A stretch of 64,000 nucleotides of DNA from TMED14 sp002378565 (GCA_943846715.1 OX044356.1:1488001-1552000), one strand, 5' to 3'; shown: positions 44,636 to 52,488, numbered from the stretch's first letter. Notes: generated from the sequence alone by a model not told the origin. Translations and numbers: made by a program.

Positions 44636-44672
44636 AAATGTTATCAACCGTTTTAAATGTTATCAACCGTTT
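44636..44672. repeat. Tandem 18-base direct repeat upstream of the TonB receptor gene
   Basis: AAATGTTATCAACCGTTT occurs twice in tandem with a period of 19 bases, followed at once by a related end (TTAACGGTAA). It lies about 75-110 bases before the receptor start. The form suggests two adjacent binding sites of a regulator, but no regulator gene is next to it. Confidence 0.6.
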
Positions 44673-44751
44673 AACGGTAAGTCTTTATCATAAAGGGATG
44701 CCGCCAATTTAAATCTGGTTTAAATCGTTGTTTTCTGTGGCTTTATGCACC

Positions 44752-45114
44752 TCAACTCATGAAATCCTCGATGTCCCTTCGGTCTTTTTTTGTAGGCCTA
44801 CCTACAACGCGGTGAGAGCCAAACCCTTTGGCCGCCGCAAGCTGGTCCCTGCGGTCCAATTCAGACTGTGCAGTGGTCTCCTCAAGTAAGTCTGGGACAA
44901 GCTTTGCCCCAACGCGGGAGACGGGAAGGGCCAACACCTTGAACTGTCGCTTGTACCCTAGGTAAGTGATCTGAAACTGGGCGCCAGGACTCATCACCCG
45001 TGAAGCCTTGATGCGGACTTCGTCCATGGTGACTTTGCCCTTTTTTAGTGCTTCAGCCGCCAGGCCTCGGGTCTTGAACAACCTCACTGACCAGAGATAG
45101 CGATCTGCACGCAT
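44752..45114 (-). CDS. hslR: S4-domain RNA-binding protein, Hsp15 (HslR)-like
   Basis: A 120-residue protein with an N-terminal S4 domain (RADRYLWSVRLFKTRGLAAE, KGKVTMDEVRIKASRVM) and a basic tail (GRPTKKDRRDIEDF), the layout of Hsp15. E. coli Hsp15 binds stalled 50S subunits carrying a peptidyl-tRNA to help recycle them. It lies three bases after the PfkB kinase gene on the same strand, so the two are probably co-transcribed. Confidence 0.87.
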   Translation of the reverse strand: MRADRYLWSVRLFKTRGLAAEALKKGKVTMDEVRIKASRVMSPGAQFQITYLGYKRQFKVLALPVSRVGAKLVPDLLEETTAQSELDRRDQLAAAKGFGSHRVVGRPTKKDRRDIEDFMS

Positions 45115-45117
45115 GGC

Positions 45118-46029
45118 TTAGTTGACCTGAGCCAAATCCGTGAACAGTGCGCGACGCGCCCTGACCTCTTCACGGGTCACTTCAAAGATGCGCTCTGGGC
45201 CAAATGCTTCAACGGCAATGCTGCCCATGGTGGCTGCTTCCATCAAGGCGCGCTTCATGTTGTCAAAGGAGAAGTCATTGGTTTGAGCGAGGTGCCCTAC
45301 AAACCCACCAGCAAAACAGTCCCCAGCTCCTGTGGGATCTACCACATCAGCAAGGGGTAGTGCTGGCGCAAAGAAGATTCTTCCTTCTGGACCAAACAAC
45401 AAAGCGCCGTGTTCGCCTTTTTTGATGATCAAGACAGACGGGCCCATGGCCTTGATGCCTTCTGCTGCTTTGACAAGGTTATGCTCTCCAGACAGCAGAC
45501 GTGCTTCTTCATCATTGATGGTCAATACGTCAACCTCCCTCAAGATGGCCAATAAATCCTCAAGGGTGTTGTCAATCCACAAATTCATGGTGTCCAGCAC
45601 GACAAGGCTTGGCTTATTCATGGATTTCAGCGCCATCATTTGGATCGCCGGAACGAGGTTGCACAAAAGCACAATGTCACACGACTTTGCAGACTCAGGA
45701 ACCTTCGGGACAAAGTTCTCCAGCACGTTCAGTTGCGTTTCTATGGTGTCACGGCTATTCATGTCCGTGTGGTATTTGCCTTTCCAAAAGAAGGTTTTCT
45801 GATCTGCAATCACCTCCAGGCCATCGACATTGATGCCTTTATCTGCCATTAACTGAATGTCTGAGGCAAGAAAGTCGCCACCCACAACGGACACCAATTG
45901 CACATCGTCAGTGTACAGAGCTGCGCTCAACGAGCCATACAAGGCAGAGCCACCAAGGATTTTCTCGCGAACGCCAAAGGGTGTCTCCAATCCGTCAAAG
46001 GCAACGGTTCCTACGATCAACAAGCTCAT
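45118..46029 (-). CDS. PfkB-family sugar/nucleoside kinase
   Basis: Ribokinase-fold kinase, about 303 residues. The family signature DPTGAGDCFAGGFVGHL is near residue 240, with the catalytic Asp and the anion-hole GAGD. The start MSLLIVGTVAFDGLETPFG resembles adenosine kinase-like PfkB members of Bacteroidota; the substrate is unknown. A TATCTTTG box lies 25 bases upstream of the ATG; a GTG two codons earlier is an alternative start. Confidence 0.88.
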   Translation of the reverse strand: MSLLIVGTVAFDGLETPFGVREKILGGSALYGSLSAALYTDDVQLVSVVGGDFLASDIQLMADKGINVDGLEVIADQKTFFWKGKYHTDMNSRDTIETQLNVLENFVPKVPESAKSCDIVLLCNLVPAIQMMALKSMNKPSLVVLDTMNLWIDNTLEDLLAILREVDVLTINDEEARLLSGEHNLVKAAEGIKAMGPSVLIIKKGEHGALLFGPEGRIFFAPALPLADVVDPTGAGDCFAGGFVGHLAQTNDFSFDNMKRALMEAATMGSIAVEAFGPERIFEVTREEVRARRALFTDLAQVN

Positions 46030-46124
46030 CTTCACAATTTTTTAAAATTCAGGGCAAAGATAGGGGGAAGCTTTGCCCCACCGGGTGAATCTTTGTAATA
46101 TTGCACCCCTTAACAGGAACACAT

Positions 46125-46198
46125 TCCTCCTTAGCTCAGTTGGTTAGAGCATCTGACTGTTAATCAGAGGGTCCTTGGTTCGAGTCCAAGAGGAGGAG
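46125..46198 (+). tRNA. tRNA-Asn (GTT)
   Basis: A complete 74-base cloverleaf: acceptor stem TCCTCCT/AGGAGGA, D arm AGCTCAGTTGGTTAGAGC, anticodon stem-loop TCTGA-CTGTTAA-TCAGA with anticodon GTT, and T arm with GGTTCGAGTCC. CCA is not encoded, as expected for Bacteroidota. It marks the switch from GC-richer core genes to AT-rich accessory sequence, the usual picture of a tRNA used as an insertion site. Confidence 0.97.
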
Positions 46199-46211
46199 CA
46201 TCGTATTATAA

Positions 46212-46247
46212 TAAAACGGTTATACTTTTATAGTGTAACCGTTTTTT
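46212..46247 (+). terminator. Terminator of tRNA-Asn
   Basis: A stem AAAACGGTTA / TAACCGTTTT around a small loop, then Ts. Near-identical copies end repeats R1 (47611-47648) and R3 (55660-55694). Confidence 0.88.
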
Positions 46248-46495
46248 AATAAAAAGACTTCGTTCAAACACCCTCAAAGATTAATAGAAGATCTCAGTGA
46301 TTATTAAACCAGTCCAAAATAGTATTGAAAAAAAGTTTAATGCCTCTTTATAGTCTATTTCATTATATTTGAATTAAAATGATAAACGAGAGTAAAAGTG
46401 CCTGTTATCCGGTACCAGAGACCTGTAACCAGGGAGTTTATTCCCTGTGTAAGGAGTTGCCAGTAATTAAACTTTTAAGATTATTTTGGGTCTAA
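46248..46495. other. AT-rich spacer before esterase 1
   Basis: No gene is seen. The only structure noted is a short inverted repeat CAGGGA-GTTTAT-TCCCTG at 46430-46447. A -7 box could not be placed with confidence. Confidence 0.4.
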
Positions 46496-47374
46496 ATGAT
46501 TATGAAAAGAACAATTATTTTTTATTTAATGATACCCGTGTTATTTATTATCGCGTGTTCTAAATCAGATGACCCGCAACCAGTTCCTAATGTTCAAACA
46601 GGAAAAGTGACAAAGGAACTTATTATGAATGGGACTACCAGAGAGTATATTATTTATGTTCCTGAAAATTATACAGGAACTTCCTCTGTTCCACTACTTC
46701 TTTCATTTCACGGGCTTACAAGTAATATGGAATTCAATTTCAACTACACAAATTTTGATCAACTTGCAGAAAATGAAAACTTTATTGTTGTTTATCCGAA
46801 TGGTATAGATAATAGGTGGACAGTAAACTCAAGTAATAACCCAGACATTGATTTTATCGAAGCGCTCTTAGATCAATTGGAAAACGATTATAAAATAGAA
46901 TCTAACCGAATATACAGTACAGGAATGTCAAACGGAGGGAATTTTAGTTTTACTTTGGCTTGTGGACTTAATAATAGAATTGCCGCTTTCGCTTCAGTAA
47001 CAGGATTAATGCTTCAAGCGGCTATTGGTGATTGCATTCCAACAAGACCTTTGTCTATACTTCATATACATGGCACGGAAGATCCAATAGCGAATTATGT
47101 ATTTGTGCAACAAGGTCTGGATTTTTGGATTGACCACAATACCACCAACATGAATCCAATTGTATCTAACATCCCAAATATAGATACCCAAGACAGCAGT
47201 ACAGTTGAAAAATATGCGTATATAAATGGTGAGGATGGTGTAGAGGTTCTGCACCTTAAAGTCGTAGGAGGTGGTCACCAATGGCCTGGCTTTCAAGGGA
47301 ATATGGATATTAATGCTTCTGAGGAAGTTTGGAACTTCGTGAAAGTCTTTGACCTAAATGGCAAAATTGAATAA
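46496..47374 (+). CDS. Secreted PHB-depolymerase/feruloyl-esterase-like hydrolase, lipoprotein (paralogue 1)
   Basis: Alpha/beta hydrolase of the LpqC/PHB-depolymerase family, about 292 residues, with lipobox FIIACS. Catalytic triad candidates are the serine in TGMSNGGNF (GxSxG), the aspartate in HIHGTEDPIANY and the histidine in GGGHQWPG. Such proteins cleave esters of polyhydroxyalkanoates or plant phenolics; the substrate is unknown. It is AT-rich compared with genes before the tRNA. A paralogue in the same orientation follows, with a copy of the same flanking repeat after each gene. Confidence 0.87.
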   Translation: MIMKRTIIFYLMIPVLFIIACSKSDDPQPVPNVQTGKVTKELIMNGTTREYIIYVPENYTGTSSVPLLLSFHGLTSNMEFNFNYTNFDQLAENENFIVVYPNGIDNRWTVNSSNNPDIDFIEALLDQLENDYKIESNRIYSTGMSNGGNFSFTLACGLNNRIAAFASVTGLMLQAAIGDCIPTRPLSILHIHGTEDPIANYVFVQQGLDFWIDHNTTNMNPIVSNIPNIDTQDSSTVEKYAYINGEDGVEVLHLKVVGGGHQWPGFQGNMDINASEEVWNFVKVFDLNGKIE

Positions 47375-47382
47375 TACAATTA

Positions 47383-47436
47383 GTGGCAACAATGAATATA
47401 GCGCACTAAAACGCACCATATACTAACCGTTGCAAC
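47383..47436. repeat. Imperfect palindrome after esterase 1 (cassette-end-like)
   Basis: Arms GTGGCAAC-AATGAATATA and TATACTAACC-GTTGCAAC pair with a few mismatches across a short spacer, beginning eight bases after the stop codon. A palindrome of the same plan follows esterase 2. It lacks the classical integron attC core pattern. Confidence 0.5.
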
Positions 47437-47442
47437 AAATTA

Positions 47443-47648
47443 GAAAACAAGGAACTATCTAGCAACTTCCTTCAATATTAGAGGAAGTTTACACTCGTTA
47501 TTTAAGTATTATTGGGTAAGGAGAGATGTATATCGTCCAGGGCGAGTGGATCGTCAAAAGAAGAAATTGTGCTGCAACTTAGAATAATAGGGGGAGCCAC
47601 TTATAATGATAAAACAGTTATACTTTTATAGTGTAATCGTTTTTTTTA
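47443..47648 (+). repeat. Repeat R1
   Basis: About 200 bases shared with R2 and, over the last 140 bases, with R3. Landmarks: TTACACTCGTTATTTAAGTA, GGCGAGTGGATCG, AGAAGAAATTGTGCTGCAAC, AATAATAGGGGGAGCCACTT and a terminator (47611-47648) like that of tRNA-Asn. One frame would read QGEWIVKRRNCAAT, which is conserved in R2 and R3, so it may be a decayed gene end. Confidence 0.72.
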
Positions 47649-47701
47649 TTTGTAACAATAATGAAAAGAAATCGTCGTTTTAAAAAAAAGAATAGAATCC
47701 G

Positions 47702-48577
47702 ATGAAAAAATCAATTTTACTATTTACTTTCTTACTGACGATTCTTAGTAGTTGTGAAAAAGATGATAATAAAAATCCAGAGGAATGTTACTCAAATACT
47801 AATGCACAGACTATAGTTCATGACGGTCTGAACAGAGAATATGTGTTATATATACCAAGCTCTTATGATGGAACATCTTTTGTTCCACTAATGCTGAATT
47901 TTCATGGGTTTGGTGGTAGTGCAAGTGATTATATGCAAGAAGCAGATATGCGCTCATTGGCAGAAGCTGACACTTTTATTTTAATCTATCCTCAAGGTAG
48001 TTGTTTAGATGGTTTATCTCATTGGAACGCTTGTCCATTAGGAGGAGACAATAAAAGTGATGCTGATGATTTTGGATTTATTGAATCCATGATAACTGAA
48101 ATCTCATCTCAGTATAATGTAGATATGGAAAGAATTTATGCTGCTGGATACTCAAACGGAGGCATGATGGCGTATGGACTTGCGAACTATAAAAGTGATT
48201 TAATTGCTGCAGTAGCATCTGTTTCGGGAGTTATGTTAGATTGTACCGGACCTACCAGTCATCCAATGCCAGTAGTACATCTTCATGGAACCTCTGATGG
48301 TGTTCTCCCCTATAATGGGAGTAGTGACTATAACTCTGCCCAAAGTACGTTGGACCATTGGATTAATTTTAATAATACAGTTTTAACCCCAACCGTAACA
48401 AGTGACAACAATATTGAACATTATGCTTATGATCAAGGAGATAGCTCAGTTTCTGTTGAGCATTACAAATATATTGGTGGAGACCATGTTTGGTTTAGCG
48501 CAACTTTTCAAGGTCAGAACACATCTGAATTGGTTTGGAATTTTGTGTCACGATATGACATAAATGGATTGAGATAA
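47702..48577 (+). CDS. Secreted PHB-depolymerase/feruloyl-esterase-like hydrolase, lipoprotein (paralogue 2)
   Basis: Second hydrolase of the same family, 291 residues, with lipobox ILSSCE. Triad candidates: AGYSNGGMM (serine), HLHGTSDGVLPY (aspartate), GGDHVWF (histidine). Unlike paralogue 1 it has Cys residues in the middle (GSCLDGLSHWNACPLGG) that could form a disulfide. Both genes end in a FVxRYDINGxx or VFDLNGKxx type tail, so they come from one ancestor; divergence is large, so the duplication is old or the genes arrived separately. Confidence 0.88.
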   Translation: MKKSILLFTFLLTILSSCEKDDNKNPEECYSNTNAQTIVHDGLNREYVLYIPSSYDGTSFVPLMLNFHGFGGSASDYMQEADMRSLAEADTFILIYPQGSCLDGLSHWNACPLGGDNKSDADDFGFIESMITEISSQYNVDMERIYAAGYSNGGMMAYGLANYKSDLIAAVASVSGVMLDCTGPTSHPMPVVHLHGTSDGVLPYNGSSDYNSAQSTLDHWINFNNTVLTPTVTSDNNIEHYAYDQGDSSVSVEHYKYIGGDHVWFSATFQGQNTSELVWNFVSRYDINGLR

Positions 48578-48588
48578 GCAACAAAAGT

Positions 48589-48649
48589 GCATAACAATGT
48601 ATAAAAATAATAGCTCTTTCCTTGCCACGCTTCATATACAAAACCGTTA
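48589..48649. repeat. Imperfect palindrome after esterase 2 (cassette-end-like)
   Basis: Arms GCATAACAATGTATA and TATACAAAACCGTTA, starting 12 bases after the stop. The position and plan are the same as for the palindrome after esterase 1, but the sequence differs. Confidence 0.48.
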
Positions 48650-48651
48650 AC

Positions 48652-48856
48652 CACAAATTAGTAACCAAGGAATCATCAATCCACTTTCTTCACAATTAGA
48701 AGGAGTTTACACTCATTATTTAAGTATTATTGTTGAAGGAGAATAGGATCTATTACAAGGCGAGTGGGCCTTCAAAAGAAGAAATTGTGCTGCAACTTTG
48801 AATAATAAGGGGAGCCACTAAACCCCTAACATCATTGATGTCATGGGTTTTTTGTT
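48652..48856 (+). repeat. Repeat R2
   Basis: Aligns with R1 from ACAAATTAG onwards through TTACACTCATTATTTAAGTA, AGAAGAAATTGTGCTGCAAC and GGGGAGCCACT. It ends with a different terminator (AACCC..ACATC-ATT-GATGT..GGGTTTTTT, about 48820-48856), so the terminator part was exchanged or has its own origin. Confidence 0.72.
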
Positions 48857-49105
48857 TTTAGCCCTTAGGGCCACTGTTCTCGGTTCTGTCGCATTAAATT
48901 GATCAAAATTTAGATCTAGTGTTTTTCTATTTGAATTATGCGACCAAAGAATTAAATGTGGCAAACCAAGACGTCTTAGAGACGATGATTTGATTCTTCC
49001 TAATGATGTTTATTACCTCAATCCCAGCCAATGTCCTTTGAGCTGATTCAAACTACTTGAAACCAGCAGATATCGCTATCCTCCGTTTAACAGAACCAGA
49101 CCTGA
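48857..49105. other. Gene-free stretch, possible decayed coding sequence
   Basis: No intact gene. A plus-strand frame near the end reads NYLKPADIAILRLTEPDLT without a stop after two earlier stops, suggesting the remains of a gene; I cannot identify the family. Confidence 0.3.
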
Positions 49106-49999
49106 CTAAAGTACAAGCCCCAGTGGGTAAAAAAGGTACTCAACAAAAAACAAGACCCAATAAAATCGGTAAAATACTTTTACATCCTTCTTGATGAAGG
49201 GATTCGCTTTTGAAGAGCCCAATAAAAACAGTACCCACACTACGAAATGAAAAGAAGACAAGAATACTGTATTGTAACCCGGCAGTCCAACAGCGCCCCA
49301 GAGAACGAGCGTTAAATAAGACAGAGACACCAAAGAAATAGCTCCGCGAAAAACCCACTGAGAACCGCGGTTAACAGCTAACGTTTTTATTCCATGATTG
49401 CGGTCTCCTTTGATATCGGGGATGTCCTTTAACCAGGCAATTCCAATACTGAAAAGGATCATAAACAAGACCAGGGGCCACATATATAGGGGGAATTCCA
49501 GCGTCTCCGCAATTTCCCATTGAAAGTGCAAGAACATAAGAATGTTAACCAAGACTCCACGAACTAAGGTTATACTGAATGCGGCGCCAAAATGGTGCTT
49601 TTTAAATTTTAGTGGAGGGACTGAATAGGCAGTTCCCAAAGCCCCGACAATTAAAACTAGAGCCAACATAAGCCATCCGGCCAAGTAGGCCGAAATAACG
49701 GAAACAAGAGCACTCACCGTGATTATAAAGCGCGCAGTACTTCTGTTCATTTCACCAGACGCCAAGGGCAAATGGGGCTTATTTAGTTTGTCTAATTGAA
49801 TATCAGCTATTTGGTTAAGGCCAACTATATATAGGTTACACCCAAGAGCCGAAATAAGCGTCAAGAGAAAAAGGGCAATTTGGGTTTTTACCTCGGCCTG
49901 CGGGTATGCCGACATAAAGTATAAAGCCCCCGTACTGAGTAGAGATCCGATTATGGTATGGGGCCGACTGAATCGCCAGGCTATTGAAAATATTCTCAT
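49106..49999 (-). CDS. UbiA-type prenyltransferase resembling homogentisate phytyltransferase
   Basis: Membrane aromatic prenyltransferase, 297 residues, eight or nine spans. FSRPHTIIGS opens the protein. The first Asp-rich motif reads NQIADIQLDKLNKPHLPLAS and the second KDIPDIKGDRNHGIKT. These match, as I recall them, the signatures of plant and cyanobacterial homogentisate phytyl/geranylgeranyltransferases (VTE2/HPT) better than MenA, UbiA or heme A synthases. Such enzymes join a prenyl diphosphate to homogentisate with loss of CO2. The gene overlaps the methyltransferase by four bases (ATGA). The exact aromatic acceptor is not proven. Confidence 0.83.
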   Translation of the reverse strand: MRIFSIAWRFSRPHTIIGSLLSTGALYFMSAYPQAEVKTQIALFLLTLISALGCNLYIVGLNQIADIQLDKLNKPHLPLASGEMNRSTARFIITVSALVSVISAYLAGWLMLALVLIVGALGTAYSVPPLKFKKHHFGAAFSITLVRGVLVNILMFLHFQWEIAETLEFPLYMWPLVLFMILFSIGIAWLKDIPDIKGDRNHGIKTLAVNRGSQWVFRGAISLVSLSYLTLVLWGAVGLPGYNTVFLSSFHFVVWVLFLLGSSKANPFIKKDVKVFYRFYWVLFFVEYLFYPLGLVL

Positions 50000-50766
50000 T
50001 CACTTTTTTTTTTGCTGCCGACTAAAGCACTTACTCGGCCAAAAGAGAAAGGTACCATTTCAACGCTCCATTCAAAAGAAGCATTACTTGCCTTTTCAGC
50101 TAGTTGCCGAAGATGGTTCGAAGAAGGCGCGCGAAGAACCGATACAAGTCCGTCCCAACAAGTAACAATCGGAATAACGGGCACCAAATAAGTCCAAAAA
50201 AGACGTGCCCATGAAAAGGGTGAAACAAATGGAGCAAGCAGAAAATGCAACGGCCCGGTCAGAAAAAATATTCCTATAAATGTAAATAAAGAAGGAGTCA
50301 ATGGTTCCGCCACTAGCGCCCAATTTCCCTTCGACACTTTAAACAAAATTTGTTCCTGTTCCTTAGTATTAAAATGATGAAATGCATTGAACATGGTATA
50401 GCCATCTGACGGAGGCAACTCATCTAATAAAACATCGATATCCAAAATGTTTTTGTCCGAAGGATAACGGTCAGAAAAGGTCAGGATCAATTCAGTACTT
50501 GAATTCTCCTCCCAAGTCTTTTTCAGCATTCGCGAAGGACCACCGGTTCCGCTCGCTAAATCAAGCCAATCTTGTTTCGAACTTTCAAACCTAGGCCCTT
50601 TAAGGTCTTTGTATGGATTCATCAGACGAATGCAAAAACGGATATAATCCATTTGCCATCGGCGCCAATGAGATGGGAACCAGGGTTGATCTTCGAATTC
50701 AAATCCTTTCGCAGCCATGTTATGAAGATATGGCTTATAGAACCGATTCACTACCTTCGGAAACAT
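49996..50766 (-). CDS. SAM-dependent methyltransferase, probably prenylquinone-modifying
   Basis: Class I methyltransferase, 256 residues. The SAM motif I reads LDLASGTGGPSRML (about residue 70), with an acidic motif II after beta 2 (FSDRYPS) and FNAFHHF downstream. A long hydrophobic stretch (TFIGIFFLTGPLHFLLAP to YLVPVIPIVTCWDGLV) suggests membrane contact, fitting a lipid-like substrate. It is not a clear UbiE or VTE3/VTE4 type. Being ATGA-coupled to the HPT-like gene, it probably acts on its product. Its start codon overlaps that of the divergent kinase fusion gene. Confidence 0.75.
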   Translation of the reverse strand: MFPKVVNRFYKPYLHNMAAKGFEFEDQPWFPSHWRRWQMDYIRFCIRLMNPYKDLKGPRFESSKQDWLDLASGTGGPSRMLKKTWEENSSTELILTFSDRYPSDKNILDIDVLLDELPPSDGYTMFNAFHHFNTKEQEQILFKVSKGNWALVAEPLTPSLFTFIGIFFLTGPLHFLLAPFVSPFSWARLFWTYLVPVIPIVTCWDGLVSVLRAPSSNHLRQLAEKASNASFEWSVEMVPFSFGRVSALVGSKKKSE

Positions 50767-52228
50767 GACGGAATTCCATTGGTTTGGGGTGCTTATAGCA
50801 GCCGCAACAATTCTAACTGCCTTTGGCGAAATATCGGCCCGAAAGGGCTGGATTTCTCTATTTAATGCACGAAAAGGAGTTCATGTAACCGTTGCCCTTT
50901 GTTGCGCCCTAGCCATTGAATTGATTCCCATAAATAATTGGTTCATTGGAGCTGTAGGAGCAATCGTTGTCTTACTTCTATACAGTGTGTCGAAGAAGTG
51001 GTTTTCCATTGATCATAATCATAACCGTACGAGTTGGGGGATCTTCTATTTTGGCCTCAGTTACTTTCTGCTGCTCATTTTCTGGGGACAAAAATCTCCT
51101 GTAACCGTAGTTTTAGCCATGGCGGTCATGGGCTTGGCCGATGCAATGGCCGCTCTCGTCGGTCGAAGCTTTCCTATCCCTGCATTGAAAATGGGGGATG
51201 AAGACAAGTCATGGGCGGGCAGCAGTACCTTTTTCATAATCAGTTTTATTCTATTGTTTGGTGCGCTTCATCAGTTGAATTGGTTGAATTACCCCATGGC
51301 AATGTTGGTTCTTTTTGGTTTTGTTCTCTGGTTAACCCTAATTGAAAATAGCTCTGCAAATGGAACTGACAACCTGAGTGTTCCTCTAGTTTTCGGAGTG
51401 CTTTTCCCATTTCTATTTGGACCGCTGAGCCGAATTGAAGTGGCGAGTCGTTTTCTTGAAATACTTCCATTTGTCACTCTATTCGGCCTCCTTAGTTTTC
51501 GTTCTAAAAGCCTCTCTCGTTCGGGAACTATTGCGGCCATTTCCTTGGGGGTTTTACTTTACAGCCTAGGCGGATGGATCTTTGTTGTCCCTATTCTCGC
51601 CTTTTTTATTAGCGGCTCCGTTTTGAGTCGCTTACTGCAGACTAATGAGCAGGTCCTTGAGAAAACCTGGCCCCGTGATCCCCTTCAGGTTATTGCGAAT
51701 GGCGGAGCTCCACTTCTTGCATTACTCTTTGGAATTTTCGGCCATAACATGGATTGGGCGATAATAGGGTTTTTGGGTTCTGTAGCGTCGGCTACATCGG
51801 ATACTTGGTCGACTGAATGGGGTATGCGATTCGGAGGTACTCCGAGGCATATTTTGAATCTTTCGCCCCTTGAAAAGGGACTTTCTGGAGGCGTGACTTT
51901 ATCCGGTTTCATAGGAGCCATAGGCGGTTCTGTGTTCATCGCATCAATGGGTCTTTTCTTTATGGCTTTTGGGAATTGGTTTTGGGCAATAATCGTCATT
52001 GGGGTCTTTGGATCTGTAATAGACTCACTTCTAGGCTTACTCCAAGCGAAATATCAACTACCCAAATCGAATGATCAGGCACCGAGTTTGACAGAAAAGA
52101 AAGTATGGAACGGCATCCCATTAAAAAAAGTGAAGGGATTAAAATGGATTGGAAATAATGTCGTTAACTTTTGCTCGAGTCTTCTTGCTCTCTTCGCCAG
52201 TCTTCTATTTGCTGCAATAACTCCTTAA
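50765..52228 (+). CDS. Fused phytol kinase-like (VTE5) and phytyl-phosphate kinase-like (VTE6/DUF92) protein
   Basis: A 487-residue membrane protein with two halves. Residues 1 to about 220 resemble dolichol/phytol kinases that use CTP: NARKGVHVTVA, GLADAMAALVGRSFP and DKSWAGSSTFF. Residues from about 235 form a DUF92 domain: RSGTIAAISLGVLLYSLGGW, NGGAPLLALLFG, SATSDTWSTEWGMRFGG and LSGGVTLSGFIG. In plants, VTE5 turns phytol into phytyl-phosphate and VTE6 turns that into phytyl-diphosphate, the donor for HPT. One protein could thus do both salvage steps. It is divergent from the methyltransferase gene, with start codons sharing CATG. The family assignments are from motif recall. Confidence 0.85.
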   Translation: MTEFHWFGVLIAAATILTAFGEISARKGWISLFNARKGVHVTVALCCALAIELIPINNWFIGAVGAIVVLLLYSVSKKWFSIDHNHNRTSWGIFYFGLSYFLLLIFWGQKSPVTVVLAMAVMGLADAMAALVGRSFPIPALKMGDEDKSWAGSSTFFIISFILLFGALHQLNWLNYPMAMLVLFGFVLWLTLIENSSANGTDNLSVPLVFGVLFPFLFGPLSRIEVASRFLEILPFVTLFGLLSFRSKSLSRSGTIAAISLGVLLYSLGGWIFVVPILAFFISGSVLSRLLQTNEQVLEKTWPRDPLQVIANGGAPLLALLFGIFGHNMDWAIIGFLGSVASATSDTWSTEWGMRFGGTPRHILNLSPLEKGLSGGVTLSGFIGAIGGSVFIASMGLFFMAFGNWFWAIIVIGVFGSVIDSLLGLLQAKYQLPKSNDQAPSLTEKKVWNGIPLKKVKGLKWIGNNVVNFCSSLLALFASLLFAAITP

Positions 52229-52450
52229 GCTGTGACATGGTACAAGGCTTTCCGAGAAAGTCATTGAGTCAGGCTGCCTTGTCTTTTATTAGATCTTCTT
52301 TCATGACATTTGCCGTCATAGCCACAATAATGGCCAAGAATCTTTGAAAGCTGTTCAATACGATTACCTTCGTTGTGCCATATAGCTGCCAGTGTATTTA
52401 CCATTGCATCTATGTCATTCGCTTCAACCAAAGCGCGTAATTATTTTATA
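52164..52450 (-). pseudogene. Remnant of a hybrid histidine kinase/response regulator receiver domain
   Basis: Minus-strand translation reads VAMTANVMKEDLIKDKAA, a stop, then LNDFLGKPCTMSQLKELLQQ, which is the beta 4 to alpha 5 end of a receiver domain (conserved Thr and Lys-Pro), ending in a stop at 52164. Upstream the frame is shifted. The 3' tail overlaps the end of the kinase fusion gene in antisense. It is a decayed fragment, not a working gene. Confidence 0.6.
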
Positions 52451-52488
52451 ACTTTATGCATCTTATACCTAAAATAAAATAGATACCC

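Noticed and set aside
46430..46447. Short inverted repeat before esterase 1 as an insertion-element end or regulatory hairpin
   Set aside because: Only a 6-bp stem, no second copy and no transposase.
47383..47436. Classical integron attC site
   Set aside because: It has the imperfect palindrome shape but not the GTTRRRY/RYYYAAC core, and no IntI gene is in the window; reported only as cassette-like.
47521..47605. A small gene reading QGEWIVKRRNCAAT in repeat R1
   Set aside because: In R1 a stop follows at once; in R2 and R3 the frame is open for only about 25 residues and lacks a good start. It may be a decayed gene end, not a working gene.
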